Both the position numbers and the translations under genes were made by a program. Of a DNA stretch of 41,580 bases, positions 14,777 to 22,985 are shown one piece after another; the stretch's first letter is position 1; each line of letters opens with the position of its first letter. This stretch comes from Saprospiraceae bacterium. Lineage in GTDB: Bacteria; Bacteroidota; Bacteroidia; Chitinophagales; Saprospiraceae. The notes below the pieces were generated by a model. It saw only the letters and a program-made list of their open reading frames with translations. It was not told where the DNA came from and made no database searches. The DNA is taken from contig JAIXOO010000402.1 in the NCBI GenBank assembly GCA_027486765.1, positions 1 through 41,580 on the forward strand. The letters run 5' to 3'.

Positions 14777-15853
14777 CTACCTCGGCACCTCAATCTTCCC
14801 CAAAATATCCTTAATCACATCCTTCGTCGCAAAGCCCTCCATCTCCCGCTCCGGCTGCAAGATAATCCGGTGATTCAGTACCGGATAAGCCACGTACTGA
14901 ATGTCTTCCGGCGTCACAAAATCCCGCCCGTTGATGGCCGCAATTGCTTTGGAACTGCGCAAAATGGCCAGTGAGGCCCGTGGCGAAGCACCCAGATACA
15001 AGTCGCCGTGGGTACGGGTTTGGGTAACGATGTGCGCGATGTAATCCAGCAGGTGGTCTTCGATGAACACGGATTCCACCAGGTCGCGGCATTCTTTGAC
15101 CAGTTGGGGCGACATCACTTTTTTCACCTCCTTTTGCAAATCCGTTTTGGATCCCGTGCGGAAGCGGCGCAGGATGCTTTTTTCTTCCTCCAGATTGGGG
15201 TAATCGATGTTGATTTTCATCAAAAAACGATCCAACTGGGCTTCGGGCAATTTATAGGTACCTTCCTGTTCGATGGGGTTTTGGGTCGCCATCACGAAGA
15301 AGGGATAATCCAGTAAAAAAGTGGTGCCATCCACGGTGATCTGGGCTTCTTCCATCACCTCAAACAGGGCCGCCTGCGTTTTGGCCGGGGCGCGGTTGAT
15401 TTCGTCGATCAGTACCACATTGGCAAAGATCGGGCCAGCTTTGAAGGAAAAATCCACCGTTTTTTGGTTGAACACCGAGGTGCCAATCACGTCGCTGGGC
15501 ATCAGGTCGGGGGTGAACTGGATGCGCGAGAATTCCACGTCCAGGGTTTGCGCCAGCAGTTTAGCCGTAAGGGTTTTGGCGATGCCTGGTACGCCCTCCA
15601 GCAGCACGTGTCCATCCGCCAGCAGGGCAGTGATCAGCAGGTCGATCAGCTCCTGTTGGCCGACAATGACCTTGCCCAATTCGGCACGTACCTCATCGAT
15701 GGCGGCATTGACTTTGCTCAAATCCAGGCGGTTGCGGCCCCAGTGGCCAGTAGTACTTTCGGGTACCAGTGGGGATTCGGTTTGTGTCGTTTCTTCAGGG
15801 GCATCAAAGGGCTGCTCCGCAGGGTTTTGGTTCATTTCTTCTGGCACTAGCAT
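14777..15853 (-). CDS. MoxR-type AAA+ ATPase
   Basis: A 358-residue ATPase of the widespread MoxR subgroup. Walker A is GVPGIAKT (87-94), Walker B VVLIDEINRAPAKTQAAL (from about 146), and further family segments are MEEAQITVDGTTF, ATQNPIEQEGTYKLPEAQLDRFLMK and GASPRASLAI. An unconserved acidic, Pro/Glu-rich tail (1-38) precedes the core; an internal ATG at residue 7 could also serve. The start codon directly abuts the stop of the DUF4350 gene with no spacer. MoxR proteins of this subgroup normally work with a DUF58 protein, the transmembrane DUF4129 and DUF4350; DUF58 is missing here. Confidence 0.92.
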   Translation of the reverse strand: MLVPEEMNQNPAEQPFDAPEETTQTESPLVPESTTGHWGRNRLDLSKVNAAIDEVRAELGKVIVGQQELIDLLITALLADGHVLLEGVPGIAKTLTAKLLAQTLDVEFSRIQFTPDLMPSDVIGTSVFNQKTVDFSFKAGPIFANVVLIDEINRAPAKTQAALFEVMEEAQITVDGTTFLLDYPFFVMATQNPIEQEGTYKLPEAQLDRFLMKINIDYPNLEEEKSILRRFRTGSKTDLQKEVKKVMSPQLVKECRDLVESVFIEDHLLDYIAHIVTQTRTHGDLYLGASPRASLAILRSSKAIAAINGRDFVTPEDIQYVAYPVLNHRIILQPEREMEGFATKDVIKDILGKIEVPR

Positions 15854-17137
15854 TTATTTACAGTTTTTATAAAAGCTTTCAATTTGTTGATGGAAATCCA
15901 CCAGGGTTCGCTCCTGGATTTCTGGCGAAAAGTCGATGGCCCGGTACAAATCCAGGATTTTTTGGATCCTTTCTGCTTTGATTTCGGACTTTAGACTGAG
16001 CTGATCGACAAAATCTTCCTGCAATTCACGGGTCTGGATTTTATACCGATCGCGGACAAATTGCAAAAAGAGTTTCATTTTTTGCAGCACCAATTGGCGG
16101 TGGCTGTTTTGCAAAAAATACAAACGCCCAATGGTACGGATAAACGCCAGGGAGTTGTTTTTGTTGGCGGGCAAAACCGGAATGATGCGCTGGCGGCGTT
16201 TGATCCTGACCAAAAAATACAGCAGGGTTGTCCCCAATAGCGTATACCAGGCCCAAGCTAGGGGTGGCTGACTCAAGATGTAACTCAAGGGGCTGGGACG
16301 GTTAAAATCGCGGCGTCGCCGGCCCTGGCCATCGGCATTCATGTTTTCGGCTACTTCTCGCCTGACCTTACTGGTACAATCCCAATACACCGGGCCTGCG
16401 GACAAATGGCCTAGTGCAGCTTCGGCATATTGTTTGCCCTGCTGGCTGACCAGAAACAAGTTGGTAAAAAACAAGGGGTTGCTGTGCAGGTAAAAATGCC
16501 CTCGTCCGTGGCGAACCCTTACAAAGTTGGTCTTGCTCCCATTGATTTGACCCAACGCAACAAAACCATCTGGGTCATCACAAAAATAACCCCGATCAAA
16601 AAAATGCCAATCGTAGATGCTGTCGGGGCGGGTTGTGCGGTAGGTAAAATTAAAGGGTTGCTTCCTGCGTAAATCGGGGTGCAAAAAATTGGCTGCCACT
16701 CCCCGATCCTGGTAATAATTCAAATTCTCCCATTCGTCCTCTTTACAAGTTCGCGGGTACAATTTGGCCATCAGCCTGAAAGGCAAAACCCGGGTAGCAA
16801 TAAAGGCATCGTTGCCGTTGTACACAAATTTCAACAGTGTTTGGACATCGGCGGAATCCAGGAATTGCCCGGCGCCGACAAACACGTAGTTCGATTTTTC
16901 AGCGGGTTTGGTGGGCAGGACTATATTGAGGCGTTTTTTGAGCAGGGTGAATTTCCCCACTTTTGCCTGCGCTTTGAGGAGTTTAAATACGACCGCCAGG
17001 CCATAAGGCCCTTTGCTCCGTTCCTTGTAATGCTCGTTCCAGTTATGGGTACGACCGCCATTGGCGCTCATCAAATAGATCAATAAGCCGAGCAGAATGA
17101 GTACAAGCGCAATGAAGAAGAAATTTTTTGTTCTCAT
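15854..17137 (-). CDS. DUF4350 membrane protein
   Basis: A 427-residue protein with a membrane helix at each side of a large soluble domain: the first at about 6-24 (FFFIALVLILLGLLIYLMS), the second at about 288-310 (WAWYTLLGTTLLYFLV). Between them lies the DUF4350 domain, which has a GATase-like fold in this family: YGLAVVFKLLKAQ, NYVFVGAGQFLDSADVQTLLKFV and GRGHFYLHSNPLFFTN. The C-terminal tail is helical and cytosolic. DUF4350 proteins accompany MoxR, DUF4129 and DUF58 in a membrane complex of unclear function. The gene overlaps the upstream DUF4129 gene by four bases (ATGA) and touches the MoxR gene. Confidence 0.87.
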   Translation of the reverse strand: MRTKNFFFIALVLILLGLLIYLMSANGGRTHNWNEHYKERSKGPYGLAVVFKLLKAQAKVGKFTLLKKRLNIVLPTKPAEKSNYVFVGAGQFLDSADVQTLLKFVYNGNDAFIATRVLPFRLMAKLYPRTCKEDEWENLNYYQDRGVAANFLHPDLRRKQPFNFTYRTTRPDSIYDWHFFDRGYFCDDPDGFVALGQINGSKTNFVRVRHGRGHFYLHSNPLFFTNLFLVSQQGKQYAEAALGHLSAGPVYWDCTSKVRREVAENMNADGQGRRRRDFNRPSPLSYILSQPPLAWAWYTLLGTTLLYFLVRIKRRQRIIPVLPANKNNSLAFIRTIGRLYFLQNSHRQLVLQKMKLFLQFVRDRYKIQTRELQEDFVDQLSLKSEIKAERIQKILDLYRAIDFSPEIQERTLVDFHQQIESFYKNCK

Positions 17138-17919
17138 ACGGCAGCATCAACTGAGGGTGGCGAAGGAATGGTGGAGGGTGTCGTTTTTAAAAAAGCTTGA
17201 AAACCTGGTTCAATCTGCTCAAATTGCGCTTGGTTCAACTGTTGTCCTCCGTAGCGTACCCGCTCAAAAATGAGGGTCAGTACACGAAATTCTCCATACT
17301 GCTTCGAGCTGCGCATTTCTTGCAAATACTGGCGATTGGTTTTGTTTTTCCGCCAGGTGATGGCCCTTTGGGTTGACAATTGTTTGAGTACTTCCAGGTA
17401 ATACAAACGTACGGCCAAAGCGTAATCGTTTTGGCCAATCGCCTTATCGATGTAAGGGTACAATTCCGTCTCCTCCAGGTTTTCCTCAATCTCCTCAATG
17501 CTTAGGTTCTCGATTAGGGTCTTTTTAACCGCTCGGTTTTTTGGAGTGTTCAGGTAATGCCGCAGGAGCAAGGCCAAAATGACGATCAGCATCAAACCCG
17601 CCAAAATTTTAAATACCAGCAGCACACCCGGTCCTAGTTCAGGCCATTTAAAATTGGAGTTTTTTTTAGGCGTTCGTAGTTTCTCCGGCTTCTTTTTTTT
17701 GATGCTGTAATCCAGGCCTTCAATGGATTTTTGCCAGGCACCTTCATCGAAACGTTGGGGTTGGATCGGTTCGGAAAGGTATTTTTCTTGTTGGGAATTG
17801 ACATAGCCTTCCTGTGCAAAAACGGCATTGGCTGCGAGATTTGCCCATAAAAAAACCAGGATTGACCAGATTCGGTAGCGCATATAGGTTTTTAAGGGCG
17901 ATAAAAAATAAGTACTCAT
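17134..17919 (-). CDS. DUF4129 membrane protein
   Basis: A 261-residue protein, first gene of the MoxR operon. A signal-like hydrophobic segment (about 16-36, ending VFAQ) is followed by a periplasmic stretch, a membrane helix at about 96-119 (VLLVFKILAGLMLIVILALLL) and a C-terminal cytosolic DUF4129 domain. Characteristic residues there are ALAVRLYYLEVLKQL, ITWRKNKTNRQYLQEM and LIFERVRYGGQQ, close to family consensus. The start ATG lies inside a long hairpin (17904-18004), so translation of this gene, and through overlaps of the rest of the operon, may be controlled by RNA structure. An alternative start at MRYRIWS (codon 13) would leave the codons before it as leader. Confidence 0.85.
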   Translation of the reverse strand: MSTYFLSPLKTYMRYRIWSILVFLWANLAANAVFAQEGYVNSQQEKYLSEPIQPQRFDEGAWQKSIEGLDYSIKKKKPEKLRTPKKNSNFKWPELGPGVLLVFKILAGLMLIVILALLLRHYLNTPKNRAVKKTLIENLSIEEIEENLEETELYPYIDKAIGQNDYALAVRLYYLEVLKQLSTQRAITWRKNKTNRQYLQEMRSSKQYGEFRVLTLIFERVRYGGQQLNQAQFEQIEPGFQAFLKTTPSTIPSPPSVDAAV

Positions 17920-18004
17920 TTTGCCAAAGGATTAGATAAGTAAACGGTTCATTTCAAGTGCCTTATCTGATCCTTTGGCTCAAGAAAAATGAGTACTTAT
18001 TTTT
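17904..18004 (-). promoter_or_regulatory. Large hairpin covering the DUF4129 start codon
   Basis: In the minus-strand transcript, AAAAATAAGTACTCATTTT (from 18004-17986) pairs perfectly over 19 bases with the segment at 17922-17904, which contains the ATG of the DUF4129 gene and its first four codons. A 6-base bulge (17980-17985) separates this from an inner 18-base stem (17962-17979 with 17923-17940) with a single mismatch. The loop is 21 bases. Such a helix would block ribosome access unless opened by a factor, coupled transcription or cleavage. The alternative reading is a DNA-level inverted duplication of the gene start. Confidence 0.7.
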
Positions 18005-18025
18005 GCCCCACTACTTTGTTCCGTT

Positions 18026-18060
18026 CAAAAATAAGCAATTCTTTTAAGTAGAATGACAAA
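18026..18060 (-). promoter_or_regulatory. Candidate promoter of the MoxR operon
   Basis: On the minus strand TTTG (18057-18060) precedes TATTTTTG (18026-18033) by 23 bases. Transcription would start near 18022, leaving the whole 17904-18004 hairpin within the untranslated leader and first codons. Confidence 0.4.
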
Positions 18061-18141
18061 TTTGCGGGTCAGGGGCTGTAAAATCTCTAAATTTATTGCA
18101 CGAAATTTTATCTTCCTGTACTTAAATCCTTTAGCATTGAT

Positions 18142-18149
18142 TACCTTTG
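18142..18149 (+). promoter_or_regulatory. Likely -7 element of carB
   Basis: TACCTTTG fits TAnnTTTG exactly and would start transcription near 18153, about 22 bases before the carB ATG. No clear -33 TTG is seen. No PyrR-type attenuator or other pyrimidine-responsive leader is visible in so short a leader. Confidence 0.45.
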
Positions 18150-18174
18150 CGGGCAATTTGGAAACGAGTAAGCC

Positions 18175-20994
18175 ATGCCTAAGGACAATTCCATCAAATC
18201 AGTGCTGATCATCGGGAGTGGGCCCATTATTATTGGTCAAGCCTGTGAATTCGATTATTCCGGTTCTCAAGCTTCTCGCTCCCTGCGCGAAGAAGGAATC
18301 GAAGTCACCCTCATCAACTCCAACCCTGCAACCATCATGACCGATCCGGTTACGGCAGACAACGTCTATTTGTTGCCGCTGACCGTGGAAAGCATTGTGC
18401 AGATATTGGAAGAACGCAAGATTGACGCCGTATTGCCTACCATGGGTGGACAAACTGCGCTGAACCTCGCGATCGAAGCCGACAAGTTGGGGGTTTGGGA
18501 AAAATATGGGGTGCGCATGATCGGCGTCGACATCGCCGCCATCGAGTTGACCGAAAACCGCGAGGCTTTCCGGCAGCACATGATCGATATCGGGTTGGAC
18601 GTTGCGCCTTCCTTTATTGCCAACTCCTTTTTGGAAGGCAAAGAAGCTGCGCAAAAAATTGGCTTCCCCCTGGTGATTCGCCCTTCGTACACCCTGGGCG
18701 GAACGGGTGGCGGCTTTGTCCACAAAGATGAAGAATTCGACGCAGCCCTGCGCCGAGGTTTGAATGCCTCCCCTACCCACGAGGTATTGGTGGAAAAAGC
18801 GGTATTGGGTTGGAAAGAATTTGAGTTGGAGTTGTTGCGCGACAAAAATGACAGCGTAGTCATCATTTGTACCGTAGAAAACTTCGACCCCATGGGCATC
18901 CACACGGGCGACAGCATCACGGTGGCACCCGCCATGACCCTTTCCGATACGGCTTACCAGGATATGCGCGACCAAGCCATCCTGGCGATGCGCTCACTGG
19001 GCAACTTTTCCGGGGGCTGCAACATCCAGTTTGCCCAAGATCCGGTTACCGAAAAGTTGATCGTGATTGAGATCAACCCACGGGTGTCACGTTCTTCAGC
19101 TTTGGCGAGTAAAGCAACGGGCTATCCCATCGCCAAAATTGCCGCCAAACTGGCCATCGGGTACAACCTGGACGAACTCAAAAATCAAATTACCAAAACC
19201 ACCTCGGCATTTTTCGAGCCTACGCTCGATTACGTGATCGTAAAAATGCCGCGTTGGAACTTCGATAAATTCCCCGGTGCTGACAGTAGCCTGGGCCTAC
19301 AAATGAAATCGGTAGGTGAGGTGATGGCCATCGGACGCAATTTCCTGGAAGCGCTCCAGAAGGCCTGCCAATCTTTGGAAAATGGCCGCAAGGGCCTGGG
19401 TGGCGACATCAAGGAATGGGTAAGAGTGGAGGATGTACTGGGGCGCCTGGAAGTAGCCAGCGATGACCGGATTTTCCGCATCAAAGACGCCATTCGCCTG
19501 GGGGTTCCGCTACAGACAATCCAAAAATTGACGCGAATCGACCCTTGGTTCCTCAAACAAATCAAACGCCTGGTCAAGTACGAAAAGCAGTTGATCAAGT
19601 ACAATGTACCGGATGATATCCCCACAGATTTTTTCCGCGAACTGAAGGAAGTTGGTTACTCCGACGCACAAATTGCCTGGACCATGCGGGTCAAGGAAGA
19701 GGACGTGACCAAGATTCGCAAAAAACTCAACATCCGCCGGACTTACAAAATGGTGGATACTTGTGCTGCTGAATTTGAAGCCAAAACGCCCTATTTCTAC
19801 TCTACTTTTGACAGCGAAAACGAAAGTATCCCCACTACGGACAAGAAAAAGGTGATCGTACTGGGCTCCGGTCCGAACCGGATTGGGCAGGGCATCGAGT
19901 TTGACTACTGCTGTGTACACGGGTTATTGGCCATCAAGGAGGCAGGGTACGAAGCCATCATGGTCAATTGTAACCCTGAAACCGTGTCGACAGACTTCGA
20001 CATGGCGGACAAGCTGTACTTCGAACCTGTATTTTGGGAACACCTCGAAGAAATCATCGAGTTGGAAAAACCAGAAGGGGTCATCGTACAATTGGGTGGC
20101 CAAACGGCGCTCAAACTGGCCGAAACCCTGCACAAAAAAGGCATCAAAATCATCGGTACCAGTTTCCCCAACATGGATCTGGCCGAAGATCGGGGTGCTT
20201 TCTCCGATCTGCTTAAAGAACTGGACATTCCTTACCCCGACTACGGCGTAGCCGATGACGTGGATGAGGCCATTCGCATTGCCAATCAAGTGGGGTATCC
20301 CGTACTGGTGCGTCCAAGTTATGTATTGGGCGGCCAAAGCATGCGCATCGTGATCAACGATCAGGAGGTGGAACGGCAGGTATTGTCCATCTTCAAACAC
20401 ATGCCTGAAAACAAGGTATTGATCGACCACTTTCTGGATCGCGCCAAAGAGGCCGAAATCGACGCCATTTTTGACGGTGAGGACATCCACATCATGGGCA
20501 TCATGGAGCACATCGAGCCAGCAGGGATTCACTCCGGCGACAGCTCGGCAGTGTTGCCAACTTACAGCCTCTCGGTAGATGCAGTAGCCACGATGGTGGA
20601 ACACGCCGAAAAACTGGCGCGTGCCCTCGACATCCGTGGCCTGATCAACATCCAGTTTGCCATCAAAGACAATAAAGTATACGTGATCGAAGCCAATCCA
20701 CGGGCTTCACGGACTACGCCCTTTATTGCCAAAGCCTATAAAGTACCTTACTTGAAATACGCCACCCTGGTGATGCTGGGTACGCACAAACTGAAAGACT
20801 TCGACATCAAACCACAGCCAAGTGGTTATGCGATCAAAGTCCCCGTGTTCAGCTTCGAGAAATTCCCGAATGTGGACAAGCAGTTGGGACCAGAGATGAA
20901 GTCAACGGGTGAAGAGATCCGGTACATCAAGGATTTGAGTGATCCATTCTTCAGGGAGTTGGATCGGAATCGGTCGGTGTATTTGACGCGGTAA
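18175..20994 (+). CDS. carB: Carbamoyl-phosphate synthase large subunit, without MGS domain
   Basis: A 939-residue synthetase that makes carbamoyl phosphate from bicarbonate, ammonia (from CarA) and two ATP for pyrimidine and arginine synthesis. Two homologous ATP-grasp halves are clear: the first with GSGPIIIGQACEFDYSGSQA, MGGQTALNLA and RPSYTLGGTGGG, the second with GSGPNRIGQGIEFDYCCVHG, LGGQTALKLA and RPSYVLGGQSM, each ending in EINPRVSRSSAL or EANPRASRTTPF. The helical linker domain lies between, around 400-550. Enzymes of this family usually have about 1,070 residues with a C-terminal MGS-like allosteric domain from about 937. This one stops right there after RNRSVYLTR, so it lacks the UMP/ornithine site. 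As I recall, many Bacteroidota share this form. carA is not in the window. Confidence 0.96.
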   Translation: MPKDNSIKSVLIIGSGPIIIGQACEFDYSGSQASRSLREEGIEVTLINSNPATIMTDPVTADNVYLLPLTVESIVQILEERKIDAVLPTMGGQTALNLAIEADKLGVWEKYGVRMIGVDIAAIELTENREAFRQHMIDIGLDVAPSFIANSFLEGKEAAQKIGFPLVIRPSYTLGGTGGGFVHKDEEFDAALRRGLNASPTHEVLVEKAVLGWKEFELELLRDKNDSVVIICTVENFDPMGIHTGDSITVAPAMTLSDTAYQDMRDQAILAMRSLGNFSGGCNIQFAQDPVTEKLIVIEINPRVSRSSALASKATGYPIAKIAAKLAIGYNLDELKNQITKTTSAFFEPTLDYVIVKMPRWNFDKFPGADSSLGLQMKSVGEVMAIGRNFLEALQKACQSLENGRKGLGGDIKEWVRVEDVLGRLEVASDDRIFRIKDAIRLGVPLQTIQKLTRIDPWFLKQIKRLVKYEKQLIKYNVPDDIPTDFFRELKEVGYSDAQIAWTMRVKEEDVTKIRKKLNIRRTYKMVDTCAAEFEAKTPYFYSTFDSENESIPTTDKKKVIVLGSGPNRIGQGIEFDYCCVHGLLAIKEAGYEAIMVNCNPETVSTDFDMADKLYFEPVFWEHLEEIIELEKPEGVIVQLGGQTALKLAETLHKKGIKIIGTSFPNMDLAEDRGAFSDLLKELDIPYPDYGVADDVDEAIRIANQVGYPVLVRPSYVLGGQSMRIVINDQEVERQVLSIFKHMPENKVLIDHFLDRAKEAEIDAIFDGEDIHIMGIMEHIEPAGIHSGDSSAVLPTYSLSVDAVATMVEHAEKLARALDIRGLINIQFAIKDNKVYVIEANPRASRTTPFIAKAYKVPYLKYATLVMLGTHKLKDFDIKPQPSGYAIKVPVFSFEKFPNVDKQLGPEMKSTGEEIRYIKDLSDPFFRELDRNRSVYLTR

Positions 20995-21017
20995 GCGATT
21001 TGTCAAGTACCACTCTG

Positions 21018-21127
21018 TGGTGATTCTAAGGTTTCTTAAGTTTCTTAGGTGGTAAAAAAAGAAAAAAAACCTGCAAAGCAGGGTATTCTTCACCACCTAA
21101 GAAACCTAAGGCACCTTAGAAATCACC
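21018..21127. repeat. Inverted repeat of CTAAG/CTTAGG words
   Basis: The left arm (about 21018-21053) and right arm (about 21092-21127) are complementary over some 35 bases with a few mismatches, built from TTTCTTAGG, TTCTAAGG and GGTGAT words. The loop holds its own small hairpin, CCTGC-AAA-GCAGG at 21070-21082, preceded by an A-rich run. It lies between the convergent carB and NTF2-like genes and may work as a bidirectional terminator. Confidence 0.8.
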
Positions 21128-21141
21128 TAAGTAGCGGTGCT

Positions 21142-22002
21142 TTATTTAATCAACTTCATCACCTTCTTGATCTTATCATTGGGCACCATCAGTGCCAGAT
21201 TGTACTGTTTGATTTTCCATTCTTTTCCACTGCGCTCCAGCACACCCGAGCCCCGGCACACACCCATCCAGGTATCCAGCAATTCATCCCACCAAGCATA
21301 ACGTCCATCGGCTGAAACGGCAATGCTGCGGTTTTTGGCCTTAAAATCCCAGGCACTTTCTTTGTCAAACGCCTTTTGCATGTCTTTGCGCATGGCTTCG
21401 CGCAACCAACGTTCGCTGGCATCGGTACCCAGAAAAACCCCATCGGCACTCATGGCACCAAAAAATTTGTCCTCGTCGGCCTTGGCGGCGGCCAGGTGCC
21501 AGGCATCGATCGCCGCAGCTATTTCCTTTTGGCTATCTGGTGCGCTGGTGATACAATTGTCTTTGCGGCGGGTGTCGGTGATGCCTATGATTTTCCAACC
21601 TTCGGTGGTTTTCATCAACTGGAAGGCGTTGACCCCGCAATGGCTCATTTGATCACCCACGTAAAAGGTGTACTCCGTCCAGACTGCCGCGAGGTTTTGA
21701 TCAATCCTTACGTCATAGCTCCAGATGCGTTCGTCCAGCATTTTGGGCGAGGGTTTGCCTACGTTGGAGATGAAGCGGCTGAAAGATTCGCTGACCATGC
21801 GCGGTTTACCTTCCCGATCAACCGTGGTGGTGCGCAATTGTGCTTCGGGGTGGGAAATGGCTTTGATGCGCACGCTGTCGTTGGCGCGCATGCCGTCAAA
21901 AAGTTGTTTGATCACGTTGATCACCGCAGTGGACTCATCCGTTTGGGCACTACAAACGGTACAGCACGCGCTGAAAAGCAATACAAAAGGCAAAAATTTC
22001 AT
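21142..22002 (-). CDS. Secreted protein with two NTF2-like (SnoaL/DUF4440) domains
   Basis: A 286-residue protein with a signal peptide (about 1-19, LPFVLLFSACCTVCSAQ). Two NTF2-like cone folds follow. The first (about 24-155) has AVINVIKQLFDGMRANDSVRI, VWTEYTFYV and FQLMKTTEGWKIIGITDTRR. The second (about 160-280) has IAAAIDAWHLAAAKADEDKFF, MSADGVFLGTDASERWL and GVLERSGKEWKIKQYNLAL, the DUF4440-type signature. Such domains bind small ligands or act as simple enzymes; no catalytic residues can be named with confidence. Two cysteines in the signal region are probably not a lipobox, since they do not follow an L-[AS]-[GA] pattern. Downstream of radC, separated by a GTTGAG inverted repeat. Confidence 0.85.
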   Translation of the reverse strand: MKFLPFVLLFSACCTVCSAQTDESTAVINVIKQLFDGMRANDSVRIKAISHPEAQLRTTTVDREGKPRMVSESFSRFISNVGKPSPKMLDERIWSYDVRIDQNLAAVWTEYTFYVGDQMSHCGVNAFQLMKTTEGWKIIGITDTRRKDNCITSAPDSQKEIAAAIDAWHLAAAKADEDKFFGAMSADGVFLGTDASERWLREAMRKDMQKAFDKESAWDFKAKNRSIAVSADGRYAWWDELLDTWMGVCRGSGVLERSGKEWKIKQYNLALMVPNDKIKKVMKLIK

Positions 22003-22020
22003 GTTGTATGGTTTTATTTT

Positions 22021-22142
22021 GGTTGAGGGAGGTTGAGAAAGTTGAGGGAGGTTGAGGCTACCGCAGCGATTTTGACAATTTCCTTGTGCATGTCGCTCGC
22101 GGCAGCCTCAACCTTCCTCAACCTCCCTAAACCTTCTCAACC
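22021..22142. repeat. GTTGAG-family inverted repeat, copy 2
   Basis: The left arm (22021-22068) is GGTTGAGGGA-type words leading into GCTACCGC and AGCGATTTTGACAA. The right arm starts near 22093 with CGCTCGCGGCAGCCTCAACC and continues with complementary CTCAACC words to 22142. It is the same element and orientation as 12599-12728; only loop bases and word number differ. It begins at the radC stop codon and ends 18 bases from the NTF2-like ATG, reading along their direction of transcription. Confidence 0.9.
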
Positions 22143-22143
22143 C

Positions 22144-22848
22144 TTACATCAGTCCTTCATCGGCAAAGCTGTAATAGCCTGTTTCACCGACAATCAAATG
22201 GTCTTGTACCAATATGTCCAGTTGCAGGCCAGCCTTGCTCAAGCGTTGGGTCAAATCCAGATCGGGCTGGCTGGGACGCAAACTCCCCGAAGGGTGATTG
22301 TGACACAAGATCAGACTGGCGGCATTGTATTCCAGGGCTTTTTTAAAAATCACCCTGGCGTCAACCACCGTACTGGACAAACCGCCCGCGCTGACTTTTT
22401 CCCGCCCAACCATCCGATTGGCTTGATTGAGCAACAAAATCCAGAATTCCTCCGTGCTCAAATCGAGCAAAAGTGGCCCCAGCGCAAGGTAAGCATCCTT
22501 ACTGCTGCTGATTTGGGGCCGTTTTTGCAAGGGCAACAATTGTCGGCGTTGCCCCAACTCCAGGGCAGCAATGATGGAAATAGCTTTGGCTTCTCCGACG
22601 CCGTTGAAGCGGTCGGTGAGTTCTTTGATGCTGCAACGCCCCAATTCATTCAAATCGGCGTTGTAAGCCTGCAAAATCCTTTGCGCCAAACCCAGTGCCG
22701 ATTCATCTCGGTTGCCTGAACCCAGAATGATGGCCAACAATTCCGCGTCGGTCAGTTGTTTTTTTCCTTTGAAGAGCAGTTTCTCGCGTGGACGGTCCTC
22801 TTCCGCCCAGCTTTTGATGCTGATTTTTTCCTTTGGATCGACATACAT
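22144..22848 (-). CDS. radC: RadC family protein (JAMM/MPN+ domain)
   Basis: A 234-residue RadC/YicR protein. The N-terminal part holds a helix-hairpin-helix type region (about 25-95, with AELLAIILGSGNRDESALGLAQRIL and LTDRFNGVGEAKAISIIAALELGQR), and the C-terminal part is the JAMM metalloprotease-like domain with the complete zinc signature HNHPSGSLRPSQPD, that is HxH, seven residues, S, two residues, D. Despite the name, a direct role in DNA repair is not established. The start KEKISIKSWAEEDRPREKL is typical of Bacteroidota RadC. It lies upstream of the NTF2-like gene on the same strand. Confidence 0.95.
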   Translation of the reverse strand: MYVDPKEKISIKSWAEEDRPREKLLFKGKKQLTDAELLAIILGSGNRDESALGLAQRILQAYNADLNELGRCSIKELTDRFNGVGEAKAISIIAALELGQRRQLLPLQKRPQISSSKDAYLALGPLLLDLSTEEFWILLLNQANRMVGREKVSAGGLSSTVVDARVIFKKALEYNAASLILCHNHPSGSLRPSQPDLDLTQRLSKAGLQLDILVQDHLIVGETGYYSFADEGLM

Positions 22849-22973
22849 AAAAAAACAGTTTTACAAAAATGAACAAATCAAAACAATCCAAAGGTTATGT
22901 AAATGTGCAAGGCAAATGAGCGGAAGGTCAATAATCTCCGTTCCGTTTCTTATGTTTGAGCTAAAATAAAAGA

Positions 22974-22981
22974 TATTTTTG
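22974..22981 (+). promoter_or_regulatory. Possible -7 element overlapping the rnpA start region
   Basis: TATTTTTG matches TAnnTTTG. With a start point four or so bases downstream (about 22985), the rnpA GTG at 22986 would be almost at the 5' end of the mRNA, so either the transcript is leaderless or the match is chance and the true promoter is further upstream. Confidence 0.25.
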
Positions 22982-22985
22982 AAAA

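Noticed and set aside
18199..18975. 258-codon minus-strand frame
   Set aside because: Antisense shadow of the first ATP-grasp domain of carB.
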